Shown here one piece after another: positions 24,019 through 34,200 of a stretch of 64,000 nucleotides of DNA (its first letter is position 1; each line of letters opens with the position of its first letter). The notes beneath the pieces were generated by a model, which saw only the letters and a program-made list of their open reading frames with translations, did no database searches and had not been told where the DNA came from. The stretch is taken from positions 4,901,001 through 4,965,000 of the forward strand of contig NC_088326.1 of NCBI RefSeq assembly GCF_910592395.1, written 5' to 3'. The translations under genes and the position numbers were made by a program. The stretch comes from Lineus longissimus (taxonomy: Eukaryota; Nemertea; Pilidiophora; Heteronemertea; Lineidae).

Positions 24019-24158
24019 AGTAATAGGGAAACGCATGTACGATTTACCTTCGACTATTTCTGGAAATTTGGCAAGAAAACTTCGTTTTTAAGCCAAAAAC
24101 TACCAAAAATCTAACATAGAAAAAACCGACGTGTTTCCCTATTACTGACTTAAATTGG
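24019..24158 (+). repeat. Left terminal inverted repeat of Polinton A
   Basis: Collinear in reverse complement with 43556-43669. Shared blocks are 'CGCATGTACGATTTACC', 'GCCAAAAACTACCAAAAA', 'CTAACATAGAAAAAACCGAC' and 'GACTTAAATTGG'. The left copy is about 25 bp longer because of an indel near 24060-24085. The TIR also contains its own start in reverse (GTTTCCCTATTACT at 24132-24145). Confidence 0.9.
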
Positions 24159-24183
24159 TTCAAATAATCTCTGCTAATTAAAT

Positions 24184-24327
24184 ATGAATAAGATTTATTG
24201 CCTTAGATGTGAGGAAATTACAGGTAATTCGGGTAAGTTAACTCATTACATCACTTCAAATGGACACAGATATCTACTGGTCAAGTGCGCGAAATGTCAC
24301 AAAAATAAAAGCAAGTTTACTACTTAA
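24184..24327 (+). CDS. Small zinc-ribbon protein (47 aa)
   Basis: ATG at 24184 is directly preceded by TTAAAT, the start-site motif of this element. The protein starts MNKIYCLRCEE and carries a second pair 'VKCAKCHK', giving C-x2-C ... C-x2-C, a zinc-ribbon arrangement. Between them 'YITSNGHRYLLVKC' resembles the small zinc-ribbon domains (DUF5679-like) common in large DNA viruses. It lies just inside the left inverted terminus, with 25 bp from the TIR, and is intact. I infer a nucleic-acid-binding or structural role; no enzymatic function is indicated. It is too short to be certain that it is expressed. Confidence 0.6.
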   Translation: MNKIYCLRCEEITGNSGKLTHYITSNGHRYLLVKCAKCHKNKSKFTT

Positions 24328-24348
24328 TAATTGTTTTTATTCTAAATC

Positions 24349-25415
24349 ATGAGTGAAAGGATGTACAGTTATGTCTCTTTAGAGAAGTATTTCAGTCAAA
24401 TGCAGTATTTCAATCCAATGAAACAAAATGGTTACATTAGACCAAGGGGTGAACCATTATTGACAAGCTCTGAAGAAGATCCGGACAAAGTGCACAGAGC
24501 AGAGCTCGATCTTACAGTAACACCTATGAAACAGGTAACACCTATGAAACAGTATGATACATTCACATGAAGTGATGCTCAATTGTGTCGTAACTGCAAA
24601 CGATGGACACTTTTTGAATGCCAGAAAAAACTGAATTTTGACAGATCGGCCAAGCAACTTTACATGTACTGCAATTGGAATTCGACCACTTACAGTGATG
24701 ACTTTAAGAAACCAGGAATAACTATTGAGAACAAAACATGTTACTTTGACTAAATCATCAGAGAACTTGGTCAGACACGTCTGTCAGATTTATTAGTAAA
24801 TGATTTGAAACCTTTTTTTTTGAAAATAGGATTAAGGTTTACTTCTCAAGTCCAAGAAAATGGCTCTGTGCGACCAGCTATGAAAAAACAGTCCTGAATG
24901 CCTTGCGATTTGGTATTGTTAAACTCAAACCCAATGATGTCTTACCTGGTCTAGAGTGTGACACTTATTTAGAAATTGAATTCATTAACAGAGCAATTGG
25001 TAAACCTCAGTTGACCAAAGACAATTTCACAGAACTCAGAATGGTTTTCTTGGCATTCCTCAAATATCTTCATTACAGGGGAGTTAAAATTACCATAAAT
25101 TACAAGCTGTTTTTATACCAAGCATTTAAAGCATTTAAAATTGATTATGTAGTATTGAAACCGAATCCAACCGATAAGGACCGACTGGATGATTTGAGCT
25201 CTCTATGGTCTGGTTTCTTAGGAAGTATTTTCTTCAAAAATTACAGGCTTGAATATGAAAATGAACAAGCAATCGATAATCAAAGTGAAATTCTATTGAA
25301 GGCATTAGAAGTGCAAGATATTAGTATATGTTACCCTTTACCATGTAGTCTAGACCTTGCCAGATCGAGATATGCTCTTAGGACTTTGTCTGGAAGGGAT
25401 TTTCCTTTCAAATAA
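24349..25415 (+). pseudogene. Zinc-finger Polinton protein, broken
   Basis: The start ATG at 24349 follows TAAATC. The N-terminal part ends at an in-frame TGA (24568-24570). Past it the frame still encodes 'LCRNCKRWTLFE', 'YSDDFK' and 'ITIENKTCYFD', matching copy B's 57300-57755 protein ('ICRNCKRWTLYEY', 'ISIENKTRYFD'). Another stop follows the 'CYFD' block, then a frameshift. From about 24843 a long open stretch encodes 'FSSPRKWL' and ends at 25413-25415 with 'LSGRDFPFK'. Copy B also has FSSPRKWL right after its stop, which suggests one longer ancestral gene. A double-hairpin repeat (24482-24509) and a short duplicated 'TPMKQ' segment lie in the N-terminal part. The CxxC pairs indicate zinc binding; the function is unknown. 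Confidence 0.6.
24482..24509 (+). repeat. Double-hairpin micro-repeat 1
   Basis: CGGAC-AAA-GTGC (one stem mismatch), then ACA, then GAGC-AGA-GCTCGA. It lies inside a Polinton gene and is read as 'PDKVHRAELD'. Confidence 0.75.
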
Positions 25416-25497
25416 ATGAATAATCAGGAAGCATCTGTCATTGAACAACAAATGAAACAAATCGGAGTGATCCCAGTTAATACAGGTTCAAATTCAG

Positions 25498-25612
25498 TTG
25501 GTACTAATTACCAACAGAACACTGCTAATTACCAACAGAAAGGTACTAATTACCAACAGAAAGGTACTAATTACCAACAGAACACTGCTAATTACCAACA
25601 TAATTACACTAC
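25498..25612 (+). repeat. Tandem ~24-bp coding repeat, 5 units
   Basis: Units vary around 'GGTACTAATTACCAACAGAA' or 'ACTGCTAATTACCAACAGAA', encoding NYQQ-rich peptides in the preceding gene. Confidence 0.85.
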
Positions 25613-26192
25613 AAAACCAACAAACTTCTAACAAGGCGTTACATAGTTCAACTTTAGTCAGTTCTAGTGGCCAACTAGGGTTAAATAGTTCAAATTTAGT
25701 CAGTTCTAGTGGCCAACTAGAGTCAACTAGCTCTCAACAAAATTTAACTGAAAATGGCCTTAAAGCTAAACTAGACCTTGAGGTGCTTGTTGCAACAGGT
25801 AAAAGCAAGGATTTCCTAAATAAACAGCTTACATTTAATGACTTAGACGCAATGAATGAGAAGGAAGTATTGAAACATCATAGAATTTACCAGACAAAGA
25901 TGGCTGCCAGACTTAACGATTCATTGGGTAAGACAGTCTTAAAAACTTACACTAAATTAACAAAACTGATCTTGCCTGTTGATGACGAAGACCAGCTGTA
26001 CGAAGACCTAAGAAATGATTACATTGTTACCAATGAATTGGACAAATGGTTAGGATGGTTTAGTTTGAGAATGGGTGCACTAACTGCTCTTGCCTCATCA
26101 ACACTGATCACTTTAGGACATTGTCACGAACCAAACTCTGCTAGTGAACATGAAAATTTCAGAAGATTAAATGGAGAAGAAAGAAGTGGAGC

Positions 26193-26220
26193 CGGACAAA
26201 GTCCAGAGAGCAGAGCACGA
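26193..26220 (+). repeat. Double-hairpin micro-repeat 2
   Basis: CGGAC-AAA-GTCC, AGA, then GAGC-AGA-GCACGA (one stem mismatch). It lies where two Polinton genes overlap. Confidence 0.75.
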
Positions 26221-26429
26221 GAGCATAGCTTGAGTGACGGACAGTGAAAAGCCCCTTAAGAGAGCAAGATCAGAAAAACAAATTGCATGGTCTCGAGAAT
26301 TAGGTAAAAGATCTCAGGAATTCAAGAAGTCAAAAAAGGAGAGGTTTACTAGGAAAGACAATGAACCCGAACAAAGTTCAACTCAACCCGGACCAGAGCC
26401 TGAAAATACTGAAAGTACTGATATCAATT

Positions 26430-26457
26430 CGGACAAAGTCCAAAGAGCAGAGCTCGA
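26430..26457 (+). repeat. Double-hairpin micro-repeat 3
   Basis: CGGAC-AAA-GTCC, AAA, then GAGC-AGA-GCTCGA, with perfect stems. Read in frame as 'DKVQRAELD'. Confidence 0.8.
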
Positions 26458-26682
26458 TCAGCCTGAAAATACTGGAAGTTCCGGGAGTACAACACTGTAT
26501 GTCATTTTAGCTGCATTTGGTTTTGCAGTCATCATTTACTACTATCCTAAGATTAAAACTAGCAAGAAAGTACGAGAAGGTAGTAAACCAGAAGGAAGCA
26601 AATTAAAAGGAAGTAAACCAGAAGGCAAACATAACTGTGACACAACTCCTAAAACATGTAATCTTAGTTTAATGGAGTAGAA

Positions 26683-27563
26683 CTATTCAAACACACTATT
26701 CTTAGTTTCAAGTGAAAAATTTAAAGTAACTGTGCTCCCTCTGAAATTAATTATTTTAGCACTCACATCAGTAATTTCAAATTTGATATGATTTGAACAT
26801 TTTTTGTTCACTATTTTCTTACATTTGAGTTCATATCTCTGGTATTGTACCTGATCACCATCTTCAACAGGAATATTACATAAAATGTCAGAAGGTTTAT
26901 TGGTGTAGAGGGTCTTAGTTTTGTCAACCAAATTTGATCTTAAAAATACTTCTTTTCTGTAAAAGTTAAGTGGCTTGGTGGAGTAGTATTTTCCTTTCTT
27001 GTTGAACACATCTTGTTTAAAGCCAAACCATTCATTTACCACATGCGCTAAGCATGAGGAGAATGTTTTGCCAGCTGGTGTATCATTTACAGTATCATAA
27101 AATATGAGATTAAGGTAAAAGTATTTGTCCTCTGTAAGTTCAAGGACTAGGCAATTTTTGTCACAGTAAATTTTCACATGGCTTATTCCGTTTTCTTCTA
27201 TGTATGATTGCCATTCCTCACAAAACGAGAGTATGGCAATGTAGATTGTCTGTTTTTTGTTATTGTTCTAATAGGGGGGTTATCTAAAAAATTCAAACAA
27301 AATTCATAAGGCGTCGCATCGGGTGTATGGTTAAGGTCTTCAATGCACTGTTCTATTATGGTTGCATTCAGTTTTTTATTAAGTTTAAACTCTTCGTAAA
27401 GAAACATGAATACTTGGGCACGCGCTGGTAGCATATCGCTTGTCCACCACGAATTGTAAAATGCTACCGTTTTCAAAGTGATCGATTTTATGTTCAATGG
27501 GTCTGTTAAGTTAAGCTCAAATATGGCTTCATCGCATTCATACTCAAAAATTATGAAGTCCAT
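26683..27563 (-). pseudogene. Conserved-type Polinton protein, single frameshift
   Basis: The start at 27563 (MDFIIFEYE) is preceded on the minus strand by TTAAATAGAAA, a start context shared with the capsid gene. The first frame runs to a TAG at 27200-27198. The second frame is already open from about 27255 and carries on to 26683. The switch maps to an A-run near 27247-27262, so I read this as one gene of ~290 codons with a 1-base indel. It lies immediately downstream of the polymerase gene on the same strand. The sequence has no motif I recognise. It is mixed alpha/beta, acidic at the N-terminus, with scattered cysteines late ('CKKIVNKKCSNHIKFE'), and no membrane segment. Confidence 0.55.
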
Positions 27564-27650
27564 TTTCTATTTAATTAAGGTTAAACATTCATTAAATCAC
27601 TGTAATCAATGTATTTATCATAGTACATGCCGAAAGGCAGTGTAGAGATG

Positions 27651-28205
27651 TTTTATGGTGGCTTTTGCATTCCAAAATAAGTTTTATTATTTGTCTCAAT
27701 TTAAGTTCGATTTTCCATTTCTCCTTAGTTTTCATACATGTAGCAACTCATTCATTAGGATTTCATATCTTTACAATAGTTCTATTTGCCAGCCACTGTT
27801 TTTATCTAAGTTTGCTTAGCACTTTGGTGACAACCACTTCCTGGTATTAGAGGCACCCTTTATTCTGGGGTAATTGCTATGAAGACAACTCCCTCTGTAA
27901 TCTGTGACTGTGTTTGTAACAGCTTAGACCTTTGTTTTATCATCTTGTATTTGGGAATTTATGTTGTCAAGCCAAAGTTTTCTTGGCATAGTATTTTAGT
28001 AGGTTTAGCCATTCAGGGTTTGGATTCCAACCTGGGCACATCCAGATTTAGGACGCTCCTATCTGTGAATACGTGTTGACCATTGTGTAGTGACTGTTGT
28101 AAATACCAGTATATATGAAATATAGCATCGAAACGGATTTTGTGTTTAAGTTATAATTGAACTCATCTACCAGCTAGTTCCCCCCAGCAAACACCCCTTT
28201 ATAAT
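27651..28205 (+). repeat. 5' long terminal repeat of nested element
   Basis: About 555 bp, almost identical to 30076-30634, differing by scattered substitutions and small indels. Confidence 0.85.
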
Positions 28206-28258
28206 ATTTGTTGGAGACCCAAAGGATCCCTTAGAAACAAGAGGAGGACGCCAAGCGA

Positions 28259-29492
28259 GTGACTCGACTCATCATGACGATATCGTCGCTACCTCAGAAT
28301 ATCACATCGGTGATAGCCACTCTTGGATTGACCAGTACGCCAAACGAATGGGATATCTCAGCAACTGCAGAAGGAACGTCGCTAACTCTCTTCTGGAACG
28401 CTGATGGAGCTTTAAAACGAATTGCTGCACCTCTAAGGATCAAAGGTTTGAAATCACCTTCAACACTACGTCGTGATAAAAAACCGTATGGAACTGTATT
28501 TACAGAAAATCAAAGGACGAAACGTGAGTGACAATCCAATTAGCATGCCTTCACGGAAGATGGTTTCATCAATAGCCAAGCCAACTTTAGCAGAGACACA
28601 TGTCAACAATCCAGAGGACTTCTCCCATCAAGAAGATTTTACATCAACTCAAATTAGGACTAGGAGTGTGTCATCACAAACGGATGCAGACTCCGTGCCT
28701 ACGAGAGTGTCGGTTGGTGTTCAGTGCAAACCAGAAACAAACACCTATGCGAGTCAGTTTGCTCCAGAGACTCACACCCTGACAGTACAATGCAGCCAAG
28801 AAAAGGTCTCAAAGTCAGTACAGTATGTGTGCAGCAGCACGTCTGTTTCTGTGCAAGTTGCCTCTGAGCGCAACTCAGCATCCGTCCAGTGTGATATGGC
28901 TAGTCAGTCCGACAATGACAAGGGGAGGGTGGACAGAAAACCCTCAACAGTTTTTAACTCGGGACACGAGCATGTGATGCCAATCCAGAATGTTCACGGT
29001 GATGAATTACAGAAAGATTCAATGAACAGTTTGGCCGAGAAATTCAATTCATGTGGAAATGAAATTAGTAATAATGATGTGATAAGTGTCTTGAGTATCT
29101 ACCAAGGACAACATCCGATGAATATGTTTCCACAATATCCCATTTATAGGATACCGAACAGGGATTTACTTGGTTGCACACAGTACATCGCTATCCCTAT
29201 CCAGTCACTAAATGGATGTGAGAGTAAAACTATTTTCTTGCCAAATCGATGTACAATAGCGGACTGCATCAGAGAGTATTTAGAGTTTGATACGTCTCTA
29301 AATGAACAGGATGTTTTTGTATATTTTGATCACCCAAGACTAAAGCGAACATTCACATTAGGAAGCAACGCCCCACTCCGTCGATTGCCAAGCACAGGAA
29401 CACAAATGATTGGACCTAAAGGTGGTCTTTGTAATCAAATCAGCATCGCCATGGACTTCAGTAGAGCAAATGACAAGTTAATAAGACATTAA
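28259..29492 (+). pseudogene. Gag-like ORF of nested LTR element, one frameshift
   Basis: The first frame begins near 28259 and reads 'MTISSLPQNITSVIATLGLT', then 'WDISATAEGTSLTLFWN' and 'KSPSTLRRDK'. It then leaves frame in an A6 run at 28478-28483. The +1 frame is open from there to 29492. The second part has repeated strands of the type 'SVGVQC', 'SVSVQV' and 'SASVQCD' (28700-28900), a low-complexity linker, and a C-terminal region with 'FLPNRCTIADCIREYLEFD'. I see no zinc knuckle, protease, reverse transcriptase or integrase. Its position between the LTRs suggests a gag-like structural role, but I do not recognise a family. A single A indel is the only obvious defect. Confidence 0.5.
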
Positions 29493-30075
29493 TTCTATGT
29501 CAGACAGCAAACAATAATTCAGCCTGCGATCAGATTATGGATCCTGTGGCCATATCCTCTTGACTTTAGATTTTGCCAATGTGTTGCTAAGTGTGCTCCA
29601 TGGCAAGGTGTTATTGAATAACAATGTTTTTAACCGAGCATTTTTCATGAATATTTGACTTTGACATCATTATCCATTGTGAATTTGCGGAGCAAATCAC
29701 TTGAAACAAGAGGAGTATTTTATGTTTTATATCATTATCCAAAGCTCCAGTTTATTTGTTACCCAAGCTCCAGTTCATTTTTTCCCCCAAAGTTACAAGG
29801 TTATTTTTCCAGCTGATATCATGGGGTGATTTGAAAGCAGTACTGAGTACGTTTTTTTTTTGGTCGGTGATGAAAGATCACTTTGTAATATATATGTAGA
29901 TATTTCATGTTTTGTATTTTGCCTTTCGTATTGGTTTGGAAATATCTAGTTGAATAAGACTGAATTAGACGTCATGTAGTCAAATTTTTATGATGAATTC
30001 AAGTTCAAGTTAACGTAATATGTGTATCCATTGTACGTGAATTTGCGGAGCAAATTATTTGAAACAAGAGGAGTC

Positions 30076-30634
30076 TTTCATGGTGGCTTTTGCATTCCAA
30101 AATTAAGTTTTATTATTTGTCTCAATTTAAGTTAGATTTTCCATTTCTCCTTAGTTTTCATACATGTACCAACTCATTCATTATGATTTCATATCGTTAC
30201 AATAGTTCTATTTGCCAGCCATTGTTTTTATCTAAGTTTGCTTAGCACTTTGGTGACAACCACTTCCTGGTATTAGAGGCACCCTTTATTCTGGGGTAAT
30301 TGCTATGAAGACAACTCCCTCTGTAATCTGTGACTGTGTTTGTAACAGCTTAGACCTTTGTTTTATCATCTTGTATTTGGGAATTTATGTTGTCAAGCCA
30401 AAGTTTTCTTGGCATAGTATTTTAGTAGGTTTAGCCATTCAGGGTTTGGATTCCAACCTGGGCACATCCAGATTTAGGACGCTCCTATCTGTGAATACCT
30501 GTTGACAATTGTGTAGTGACTGTTGTAATACCAGTATGTATGAAATAATTATAGCATCGAAACGGATTTTATGCTTAAGTTATAATTGAACTCATCTACC
30601 AGCTAGTTCCCCCCAGCAAACACCCCTTTATAAT
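30076..30634 (+). repeat. 3' long terminal repeat of nested element
   Basis: Second copy of the LTR. It is preceded by 'GCGGAGCAAATTATTTGAAA' and CAAGAGGAG, a block also present at 29690-29715 and in part at 28232-28245. Confidence 0.85.
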
Positions 30635-33600
30635 AGATGCCATCCTCTAAGATGAAACGCTTGTCATCGAAAGGGCTTAAGCTTTTCTTATCAATCTCTT
30701 CCAGATACATGTGATTTCTGACCTCAGATGACGCATTTTGTGATTAAAAGTCTTAGTGTTTTCAAGACAATCAACGTAGTCATCAAATGTAATAGACTTC
30801 TTCACTACATTATTAGTGATTCCCTTCAATTTCTTTGATTCTGAATTTTTAGTTCTGTACACATACATCTTACTCCTAAGTGCAATAAATTCTAGCATTT
30901 CGTCTCCTCCCAGCTCATCCTTAAAGTAGCCTGGCACTTTCTTCTTGCTAGTGTCGTAAAGAGGATGATCCTTTTGGTAATTACTGAAGTCGAAGTGATC
31001 CTTTAACCCTTTGAGCTCTGCTGTTAAATCGTCGGTTTTGATCTTCAAAACGAAAGAATCCGTGTCCAAATAAAGAAGTTCTAGGTTTTTCTCACCAAAG
31101 TAAGGTTGAAGTATGCTGTAGTAGAATTCATACATCAGCAGCTTGGACATCCCAGTTCTGCAGCTCCTATGTAGATTGGCTTGTTGAATTTCATGGTTGT
31201 GCGTCTCATGCAAATTATTGCCGCACTACTTTCGTCAAAGATGTTAATCAATGAAAACCTGGGACTTGCCATGAAGTTCTTGGCACTTTCTCCATCTGTC
31301 ACCAGTTCAATTCTACCCTGTTCCTTACGTTTTCACATGTCTTTCCATAGAAAGCATTGGTCATTAATTTGAAGTAATCTTTCTCGAAACCAGTAGTAGA
31401 AGCCATCCTCTTTTTAGTGTTGAAGTCGATATATGATTTCAACCACTTTGATTGTTTGAAACTGATGACAGAATGGACCTTTTTTAGTGTCATTCCTTGC
31501 TTTAAGTAAAACTGTAAAAGTCTGTTATGCACAATGTAGTTGGTCTTGTCCTTCTGTGTGAGGATCAATTTTTCTACCCTTGACCTCGTCTCGTCACCAA
31601 GTAACCCTTTCTGGTAAGGGGTTAATTCGTCATCGTCTACGAAAAGCGATTCTGGACAGAATGGAAAGTTCTTTGACTTGAACTTGATTTCCTCTGGATA
31701 AGCCAAATCTACTTCGAAAAAATATCCTACTTTACTGTCTTTAGGAATTGACATGATCTTTTCTTTGTTAATAGTATTATTACAGTCAAACATTTGAAAA
31801 CTGCAGTAAGGCTGACTTTCCATCATAGACCAGCCATAGAGATTGTTTGCGTCTATGTAGATTAGTTTGTGGTGTTCATCTGCCTTGACATGTCTTGTTC
31901 CCATCACACCTAAAATTCCACCTCTTATTGCCTTTTCAAAAGTAAGTAGAATATTGGTATCGGTAAGAAGTTCGAGATTTATGTCTGTGTGTTTCAATCC
32001 GGCCAACCAGGTCAAGCCAGGTGCTGAATAGCAGTGACAAGGATCGATCTGAAAATTGTTTAAATTAACGTCCCTGAATTTCTCGAATAAATCAGCTAAC
32101 AAAAGAACGTCTGTTTTGAGGTACAGGTCGATGAACTCTCCATGATTTCTGATCTTGAAATGATCCCATATGTCTTTGGCTTTTAGGTAAACTGAATCAT
32201 CCGCAATTTCATTCTTCAATTCATCAAAGAACATAGACTTCTCTAAGTGAGTAACACTGTAACTTTCATGTGACGTGTAAAATGAATAAGGCACATATCC
32301 TTTCTTCCTCAATAGTTTAAAATCGTCAGGGTTGGGGTAAGACTGTCTTGTTATCTTAAAGTCACCATCTTCCATCGATTTGGTGATGTTGTCCAAGCCA
32401 GACTGTAAGAATCTGTAAGAGTCTAAAAATTTAAAACAACCGAACTCAAATGAAATGTACTCTTCTGCGTTTTTAGCAAGAAGCTTCAGTTTCTTGTGTG
32501 ATCTAGACATCAAATCTCTGATGAAGAGGTGAGCATCGTAATTACTGAGATTGTGAAAAAACTCTGGGACAAACATGGCTTTCTTCTCGTTCAAGTTGCA
32601 AGCGTTGTGAGCAGCACCTCTGTATTTTCCATTGTAGTGATTGTGATCTTGAACTCTGTCCTCACCTAAAAATGTATTGCAGTAGTAACAGTTTGTTTCT
32701 TGGGAATATCTCACCAAATCTTCGTCTGTCATGATGAGAGGAATGTTGCAGTTCAGTAGAGTTGAGAATGTCTCTTACATTCTGAGTAACCAGTTACAGA
32801 AAACGTCAACTACATCAGCACCCCTGTGACAGAGATACTCACTGGCGTAGATTTGTGGATAGTCAGAGTGAACATAAACTCAAATTGCTGACGCAATCTG
32901 TTTGAATAGTTTTTTGGTAGTATCAGTATTATTTGCAGTCGAGCACTGCTCTCTAAACTCTGTCCGAGTTGCATTGTCATTGACTGTTGTGCTTATCGCT
33001 TCGAAATCGGCATAGATTACAAAGGGAACTCTGTTCTTGAATGAGTGCTTTTCAAACTTAAGTTGTGACCATTTACTATTCGGTTGAGGCAGACTGATCT
33101 TACAGTAATCGTGTTGTCCACATTTCAATTTATGTCTTTCTAATGTAGATTTCTTGTAAAAGTAATTCATGCACCTCCTACAAATGAATACACTATTCCT
33201 GTCAGTCTTGAAGAATAGATTTATGTCTCTTATGTACATGAAATGTTTATTCAAATAAAACAGATCGATAACACCATCATCATCGTGGTTCTTAGAGAGG
33301 TGGTTCCAGCTTTGCGTCATAAATGCTTTTAGCCCATTCGTTCTCTAACTTGAACACATTAATCTTGAGATTGTTGTCTTGTTCGATCTTAGGGATATCC
33401 TTTTGAACGCACACAGGAAAGGATTTGATCTTTATTGAGCTTTCCTCGTTTTGATTGGGATTGATTTCAGTGACGTTTATGTCGTTTTTGTATTTGACAG
33501 CCAAAAGACTCCACAGAAAACATTTCTCATCATTTGATTGCACATTAATGACAGCTTTAGTTCGGAATGGTAAACTAGTGTAGTGACCGCCTTTACATTT

Positions 33601-34200
33601 CTTGTAGGAACATATTGTTAGATCGCACAGCTTTATTTCATTTAAACTCAGGTCGCTTCCTTCGAAGTATCGTTCCTCAATCGCGGCCTTTATGTAGTTC
33701 AATTGACTGGTTAGGGCATAAATTGTCTGGTTTCTTGAAATTATGCTTTCCATGGGAGATTGAATAGGATAGATAGCCTTTTCGCCAGATCTGTCAAATT
33801 CAGCTTTAACTGAAATACTTATTTATGATGGTAATCAGTGAGCTTGAAGAGAATTTCTTCCAGTTTATCTCTGTACTCGTAAACGTGTTTTGCCGGTTTG
33901 CTAATTTTCAGATGAATGGTAACGACTGGCTTACCAAATTCTTTTTACCACTTCAATATCCTTCACATTCTTTATGCTCTCCAATTCCTTAGCCTCGAAC
34001 TCAAGTTTCTTAGTATCTTGTAGTGGACTGGGGTTAGGTAAACAGAGTGAACGCGAGTCTGACTGGCTTGATAACTTCATTTGATGACCTTTGGTTTTCC
34101 TATGTGCTGAAAGATGGCTGTAGGATATTTCCTTGTTACATGTTGAACAGTGTATTTTCTCATTTCTAGCAACCATTTCTATTTAGAGTAAAAACAATTA

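Larger units (their letters stand above)
25416..26247 (+). pseudogene. Low-complexity Polinton protein, frameshifted
   Basis: ATG 25416 directly follows the previous gene's TAA, giving TAAATG (stop, motif and start overlapping). The N-terminus is MNNQEASVIEQQMKQIG. A Gln/Asn/Tyr-rich tract of 'NYQQKGT'-type units (25498-25612) follows, and the frame stops at 25629-25631. A second frame then carries two 'SSNLVSSSGQL'-like repeats and a charged region ('DDEDQLYEDLRNDYIVTNELDKW'-type). It ends with a hydrophobic segment 'GWFSLRMGALTALASSTLIT'. A frameshift near 25600-25630 therefore splits one gene. Its last ~77 bp overlap the next gene, which begins at 26171. The product is unrecognised. A low-complexity head plus one membrane segment suggests a structural or membrane-associated role. 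Confidence 0.55.
26171..26680 (+). pseudogene. Basic single-span membrane protein, one in-frame stop
   Basis: I chose ATG 26171 because it sits in TTAAATGG, the element's start motif. The frame then hits TGA at 26231-26233 and continues open to 26680. It contains a very basic stretch ('KRARSEKQIAWSRELGKRSQ'), a Glu/Pro-rich linker, a transmembrane segment near residues 118-137 ('TLYVILAAFGFAVIIYYYP') and a tail with repeated 'EGSK' motifs. The order basic-linker-TM-basic tail recalls, but does not clearly match, the C-terminal membrane anchor of the 152-aa protein in copy B. Two double-hairpin repeats lie in it, the first across the N-terminal part. The function is unknown. Confidence 0.55.
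27651..30634 (+). mobile_element. LTR-type element nested in Polinton polymerase gene
   Basis: Two near-identical direct repeats (27651-28205 and 30076-30634) flank an internal region with one gene-like frame. The insertion is flanked by AGATG on both sides (27646-27650, 30635-30639), and the host polymerase frame continues across it once it is removed. The ends read TTTTATGG...TTATAAT rather than the usual TG...CA. 'TTGGAGACCC' after the first repeat could be a primer-binding site, and 'GAAACAAGAGGAG' before the second could be a polypurine tract. No reverse transcriptase or integrase is present, so the element is non-autonomous. High repeat similarity implies a recent insertion. Confidence 0.8.
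27581..34176 (-). pseudogene. Protein-primed-type DNA polymerase B, multiply broken
   Basis: This is the replicative polymerase of the Polinton. Seen in order along the minus strand: an N-terminal C2H2-like finger (CSTCNKE...H...H near 34150); a polymerase N-domain; an exonuclease 'DFEA' motif near 33000; a 'DHNHYNGKYRG' box near 32630; motif A region 'IDANNLYGWSM' near 31850; motif B 'NAFYGKT' near 31350; motif C 'YLDTDSF' near 31060; and the C-terminus just after 27650. The start context is TAAATAGAAATG. Breaks are frame changes near 33935, 33825, 33310, 31315 and 31160, stops at 32880-32882 and 32775-32777, and a nested LTR-type element at 27651-30634. It cannot encode a working enzyme. 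The motif set identifies it firmly as family B. Confidence 0.88.

Noticed and set aside
23578-24036. 152-codon minus-strand frame just left of Polinton A
   Set aside because: It is T-rich and hydrophobic-biased, has no motif, and runs through the Polinton target duplication and into the TIR, so it is a chance frame.
25498-25612. CRISPR-like array
   Set aside because: The tandem units have no spacers and encode a low-complexity peptide; the DNA is eukaryotic.
28205-28240. Defined tRNA primer-binding site
   Set aside because: 'TTGGAGACCC' is suggestive, but I could not match it confidently to a specific tRNA 3' end.
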